Source: Triatoma infestans
Lineage: Eukaryota > Arthropoda > Insecta > Hemiptera > Reduviidae
Direction: 5' to 3'
Assembly (NCBI GenBank): GCA_011037195.1
Contig: JAAEAF010005047.1
Coordinates: 1-64,000, forward strand
DNA length: 64,000 nt
Shown here: positions 63,903 through 64,000 of the stretch, in pieces
Numbering within the stretch: position 1 is the stretch's first letter
Layout of the letters: each line of letters begins with the position of its first letter
Translations under genes and position numbers: made by a program
Notes under the pieces: model-generated
Databases searched by the model: none
Told to the model about the DNA's origin: nothing
The model's input: the letters and a program-made list of their open reading frames with translations, nothing else

Positions 63903-63953
63903 CTTTACAGCTCTGCGGAACCAACCACAACCAGAGGCAGTTATATTTTCATA

Positions 63954-64000
63954 CTTCGAGTTCTTTATCATATATATATTTATTTTCATACATCGTTAGT
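63954..64000. other. AT-rich end of window
   Basis: Only a (TA)n-like tract; the window ends here. Confidence 0.6.

Larger units (their letters stand above)
63178..63941 (-). mobile_element. Foldback element with hammerhead-like motifs, copy 4, split by a MITE
   Basis: Flanked by a 12-bp duplication with one mismatch (TATAGTTTCATA at 63166-63177, TATATTTTCATA at 63942-63953). The arms are as in copies 1-3, with a central complementary region around 63310-63330. The unique extension (complement of GGTTGGTTCCGCAGAGCTG) lies at the right end, separated from the arm by a hAT MITE (63480-63902). Confidence 0.8.

Overview
This is a eukaryotic, AT-rich, gene-poor window. By eye it is about two thirds A+T, with many A/T homopolymers and (TA)n, (CA)n and (TAA)n tracts. 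There is no bacterial-style gene organisation and no intact long reading frame. Nearly everything recognisable is a decayed transposable element. An arthropod, most likely an insect, is suggested by Jockey-like LINE fragments and by a U2 snRNA copy at 52141 whose 3' half carries an insect-like stretch (the run around ACGGAGTGCTAGG and CTTGCTC). The species cannot be fixed from sequence alone.

Layout. 1-3.2 kb: AT-rich DNA with a tRNA-derived SINE and a solo LTR. 3.2-6.5 kb: a nested stack, in which a hAT transposon with a perfect 8-bp target duplication contains a foldback element and abuts a decayed PIF/Harbinger transposon, itself carrying another repeat. 7.4-15 kb: copies of an unclassified ~1-kb repeat (here family R), a candidate host terminal exon at 11137-11291, an R2/NeSL-like LINE endonuclease fragment and a LINE 3' end. 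15.2-24 kb: a second foldback element, LINE 3' ends, SINEs, a full-length R copy and an LTR-like block. 24.8-36 kb: a second inverted-repeat family, LINE pseudogenes, a CA-rich tandem expansion at 29.4-30.2 kb, and a solo LTR split by a SINE. 37-51 kb: more LINE pseudogenes, R copies, and a solo LTR inserted in a LINE. 52 kb: a U2 snRNA/tRNA-like chimera between 160-180-bp direct repeats. 54-64 kb: solo LTRs, R copies, candidate exons near 60.3-60.7 kb, a LINE RNase H tail, and two more foldback elements, one split by a hAT MITE.

The most interesting system is the foldback family (copies at 4696, 15216, 57916 and 63178). All four copies are nearly complete hairpins flanked by 12-14-bp target duplications. 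Each arm carries a hammerhead-ribozyme-like motif: CATC, a CUGAAGA core, a stem-II hairpin, GAA, a palindromic ACCGGU, then a GUC site followed by GAUG, which pairs back to CATC. Similar but weaker motifs lie at 4414, 25119, 37326, 42006, 42862 (minus strand) and 44473. Hammerheads are known in Penelope-like retroelements and animal retrozymes; a foldback non-autonomous family carrying one motif per arm with 12-14-bp duplications deserves attention. One unpaired base between core and stem II is atypical, so activity is not assured.

No genes are seen to work together as a pathway. Host coding sequence is limited to short candidate exons.
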